A model generated the notes under the pieces. The model did not search any database. It was not told the origin of the DNA and worked only from the letters and a program-made list of their open reading frames with translations. This document shows, one piece after another, positions 46,384 through 48,096 of a stretch of 48,096 nucleotides of DNA. Both the position numbers and the translations under genes were made by a program. The stretch lies in NCBI GenBank assembly GCA_017539865.1, contig JAFYCE010000054.1:1-48096 (forward strand). Direction: 5' to 3'. This stretch comes from Alphaproteobacteria bacterium (GTDB taxonomy: Bacteria; Pseudomonadota; Alphaproteobacteria; CAAGCB01; CAG-977). The first letter of the stretch is position 1. Each line of letters starts with the position of its first letter.

Positions 46384-47094
46384 CTACTGTTTTTGACGTG
46401 CCAAATGATATTGTGTCACCGTGAATCCCAACGGATTACGCAATCTGGAAGCCATGATCGCATTCGAAGCGTAATACCGGAACTGTATTGTCGCCAGCCA
46501 GTGTTCAATCACCGGCGAACTGATCGTCGTATCCATTTTACGCGTATCAAAGAAAATCTGCCAACTGTTCCAGCCGTCTTTAAAAATCTTTTTAATATCC
46601 GTATCTATCATGACGGCGGGGGGATGCTCCATGCTTTTGTCAGAAAAATATTTCCGAGCCTCCTTATTCCAAAAATCATCATACACATTCCAAGTCGACA
46701 TATGCCTGATAACGCCGCCCGGCCCCCATGCAATTTGCATTTCCTTGACATTCGGCCAAACATTGTTCCTGATGGTCACATACTGACGAACAAACATTTC
46801 GGCTAAAATATTCATCATCGGCATATCCGCGTGAAGCGGTTCGAAATAAGCCAGATTATCGGAATACGTCGGAGCCGTCACCAAAACGGAATCCACTTCC
46901 GCCTCTTTGGCGATATGAATCAACGAAAGAGCCAAAACGGAACAGGAAAGTATCAAACCGAAGCACAACATGCTGAAAAACCGCGACAGCCACATGAAAG
47001 TCGACAAACGCCCCCCCGTCGCAGCATTTCCTCGGGAAGCGGCGGTTTTATTGGTATTTGCGTAAACAGGCGCATTCAATCCGTTTTTTTCCAT
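46384..47094 (-). CDS. virB8: VirB8-family T4SS protein (copy a)
   Basis: The first gene of the operon gives a 236-residue protein with a transmembrane helix (SRFFSMLCFGLILSCSVLAL), RQYVTIRNNVW and a C-terminal RNPLGFTVTQYHLA. It is clearly homologous to copy b but diverged, so the two may form a mixed ring or have split roles. The 90-base gap to the helicase holds a terminator and a possible promoter. Confidence 0.88.
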   Translation of the reverse strand: MEKNGLNAPVYANTNKTAASRGNAATGGRLSTFMWLSRFFSMLCFGLILSCSVLALSLIHIAKEAEVDSVLVTAPTYSDNLAYFEPLHADMPMMNILAEMFVRQYVTIRNNVWPNVKEMQIAWGPGGVIRHMSTWNVYDDFWNKEARKYFSDKSMEHPPAVMIDTDIKKIFKDGWNSWQIFFDTRKMDTTISSPVIEHWLATIQFRYYASNAIMASRLRNPLGFTVTQYHLARQKQ

Positions 47095-47146
47095 TCTTTA
47101 ATAGTGGCACCACTTCGTTAAAAATACCTTTCCGAATATAAAGCAA

Positions 47147-47167
47147 GAGAGCTTTTTCAAAGCTCCC
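47147..47167 (-). terminator. Hairpin terminator after the helicase gene
   Basis: A 9-bp stem (47159-47167 against 47147-47155, one G-U pair) with a 3-base loop, followed on the minus strand by TTGCTTTATATT. The T-tract is imperfect. It separates the helicase from the virB operon. Confidence 0.55.
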
Positions 47168-47183
47168 TTAGTTTTCATCCGCT

Positions 47184-48096
47184 TTACAATTTAACCTCGT
47201 TCATCATAAAAGCCGGCATTTTTTCACCAAAAGCCCCGCCATGTTCAACGGGCTTGGCATTCGGTCGAACAACCGCCGCGGATGTTTTCTTTTTTTCTTT
47301 GGCGAATTTGTTCCTTTGATGCCTCTTCGGCTTTACGTTTCCCGGTCTTTCCGGCTTACCGGCTTTTGTTTCCGAAGCCTCCTGAACCGGCGTTTCGACC
47401 TTATCTGCCTTATGCCGATGACGCTTTTTCTTCGGTTCCGGCGGCGGATCCATTTCTACCGAAAAACGAGGCATTTCCTCTATTTTTTTCCCTATCATCC
47501 GTTCTATTGCCGCCAATGCTTTGAAATCGGCGGACGTAATCAGCATAAAAGCCCGCCCCGTCCGGCCGGCCCGCCCCGTCCGGCCGATGCGATGGATGTA
47601 ATCTTCGGAATTGACCGGCACATCAAAATTGAACACATGCGACACATCCGGCAAGTCCAGCCCGCGCGCGGCAACGTCGGAACAAACAAGCAGTTGAACT
47701 TTCCCGTCGCGAAAGGCGTTTAAAGTTTCCGTCCGCTGTCCCTGCGCCATATCCCCGTGCAAAGCGGCAACCGAAAATTTGTGTTTCGTGAAAGACTTGA
47801 ACAGAATATCGACATCCTTTTTCCGGTTGCAGAAAATCATCGCATTCTGAACGTTTTCGGCACGAATGACATTGCGCAACACTTCGCGTTTGCCGCGCTC
47901 GTTTGTTTTGATGATAAACTGTTCCACCGTATCGGCGGTCGACATCGGCGGATCGACACGGATTTCAACAGGAAATTTCATAAACTTTTTTGCCAGAGTC
48001 TTGATTTCGGGAAGCATCGTTGCGGAAAACAGCAACGTCTGACGCATAGCCGGCAACTTGGCCGCTATTTTTTCCACATCGGGAATAAAGCCCATA
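47184..48096 (-). CDS. DEAD-box RNA helicase, C-terminal part (RhlE-like; truncated at window edge)
   Basis: The N-terminal part lies beyond the window. Visible: MGFIPDVEKI following the DEAD motif, motif III SAT, motif IV MIFCNRKKDVD, motif V ARGLDLPDV and motif VI HRIGRTGRAGRTG. The C-terminal tail is Lys/Pro/Arg-rich and disordered, typical of RhlE-type helicases that remodel ribosomal or messenger RNA. The end has no clear link to secretion; it is likely a housekeeping neighbour. Confidence 0.95.
   Translation of the reverse strand, partial: MGFIPDVEKIAAKLPAMRQTLLFSATMLPEIKTLAKKFMKFPVEIRVDPPMSTADTVEQFIIKTNERGKREVLRNVIRAENVQNAMIFCNRKKDVDILFKSFTKHKFSVAALHGDMAQGQRTETLNAFRDGKVQLLVCSDVAARGLDLPDVSHVFNFDVPVNSEDYIHRIGRTGRAGRTGRAFMLITSADFKALAAIERMIGKKIEEMPRFSVEMDPPPEPKKKRHRHKADKVETPVQEASETKAGKPERPGNVKPKRHQRNKFAKEKKKTSAAVVRPNAKPVEHGGAFGEKMPAFMMNEVKL

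Noticed and set aside
36367..47094. Assignment as a Dot/Icm (type IVB) system because of the long, repeat-bearing VirB10/DotG-like protein
   Set aside because: VirB8 copies end in the NPLGF signature, VirB9 has the classic VirB9/TrbG C-terminal domain, and the ATPase has VirB11, not DotB, motifs. No DotA, IcmK or DotI features are seen.

Overview
The window reads as a chromosomal segment of an anaerobic, probably host-associated alphaproteobacterium. The alphaproteobacterial markers are a MucR/Ros regulator, FlaF, an Hsp20-DUF1150 pair, the bamD-recN-ligA cluster and a TPR-methyltransferase of the COG4976 type. The anaerobic marker is HydG, the radical-SAM maturase of [FeFe]-hydrogenase, together with two TM1266-type hydrogenase-associated regulators. 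The species cannot be named from the sequence alone; uncultured gut alphaproteobacteria are the best guess. Coding density is high, no gap exceeds 300 bases, and I see no rRNA, tRNA, CRISPR array, insertion sequence or prophage.

Layout. 1-2.1 kb: the 3' end of an unrecognised gene with a strong terminator, then hydG and its small regulator on the minus strand. 2.2-6.5 kb: a plus-strand run of an outer-membrane protein, MscL with a zinc-ribbon tail, a COG2509 flavoprotein and an AlaA-like aminotransferase. 6.5-15.6 kb: minus-strand genes for a small exported protein, LigA, RecN, BamD, a divergent ALDH7-type dehydrogenase, an unknown protein and a TPR-methyltransferase. 15.7-23 kb: mostly plus-strand genes for a large membrane protein with a degenerate sulfatase-like domain and TolA-like tail, glutaredoxin, a PLD-family nuclease, a lipoprotein and AnmK, with an RutE-like nitroreductase on the minus strand. 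23-30.6 kb: minus-strand housekeeping and stress genes (YgjP-like peptidase, YcgN-like protein, MucR, QueA, SUKH protein, second TM1266 regulator, TapT, DUF1150, Hsp20, TerC, outer-membrane protein, PheA). 30.7-36.3 kb: two paralogous HNH proteins, pirin, endonuclease IV, an acyltransferase, a solute-binding protein and an orphan FlaF.

The most striking region is 36.4-47.1 kb. It is a minus-strand operon for the core of a VirB-type (T4ASS) type IV secretion system, in the order VirB8a - VirB7-like lipoprotein - VirB8b - VirB9 - VirB10 - VirB11. The VirB10 homologue has about 2170 residues. Between an N-terminal membrane anchor plus Ig-like domain and the C-terminal TrbI/VirB10 domain lie roughly 90 copies of a 17-residue repeat. 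Part of this array has a nine-unit superperiod marked by pairs of cysteines. It resembles the design of Helicobacter CagY, but with a different repeat. VirB9 carries a SPOR-like C-terminus and VirB8 is duplicated. VirB2, VirB3, VirB4, VirB6 and VirD4 are not in the window, so the system must be scattered or incomplete, as in Rickettsiales. The two HNH proteins 5 kb away are possible but unproven substrates.
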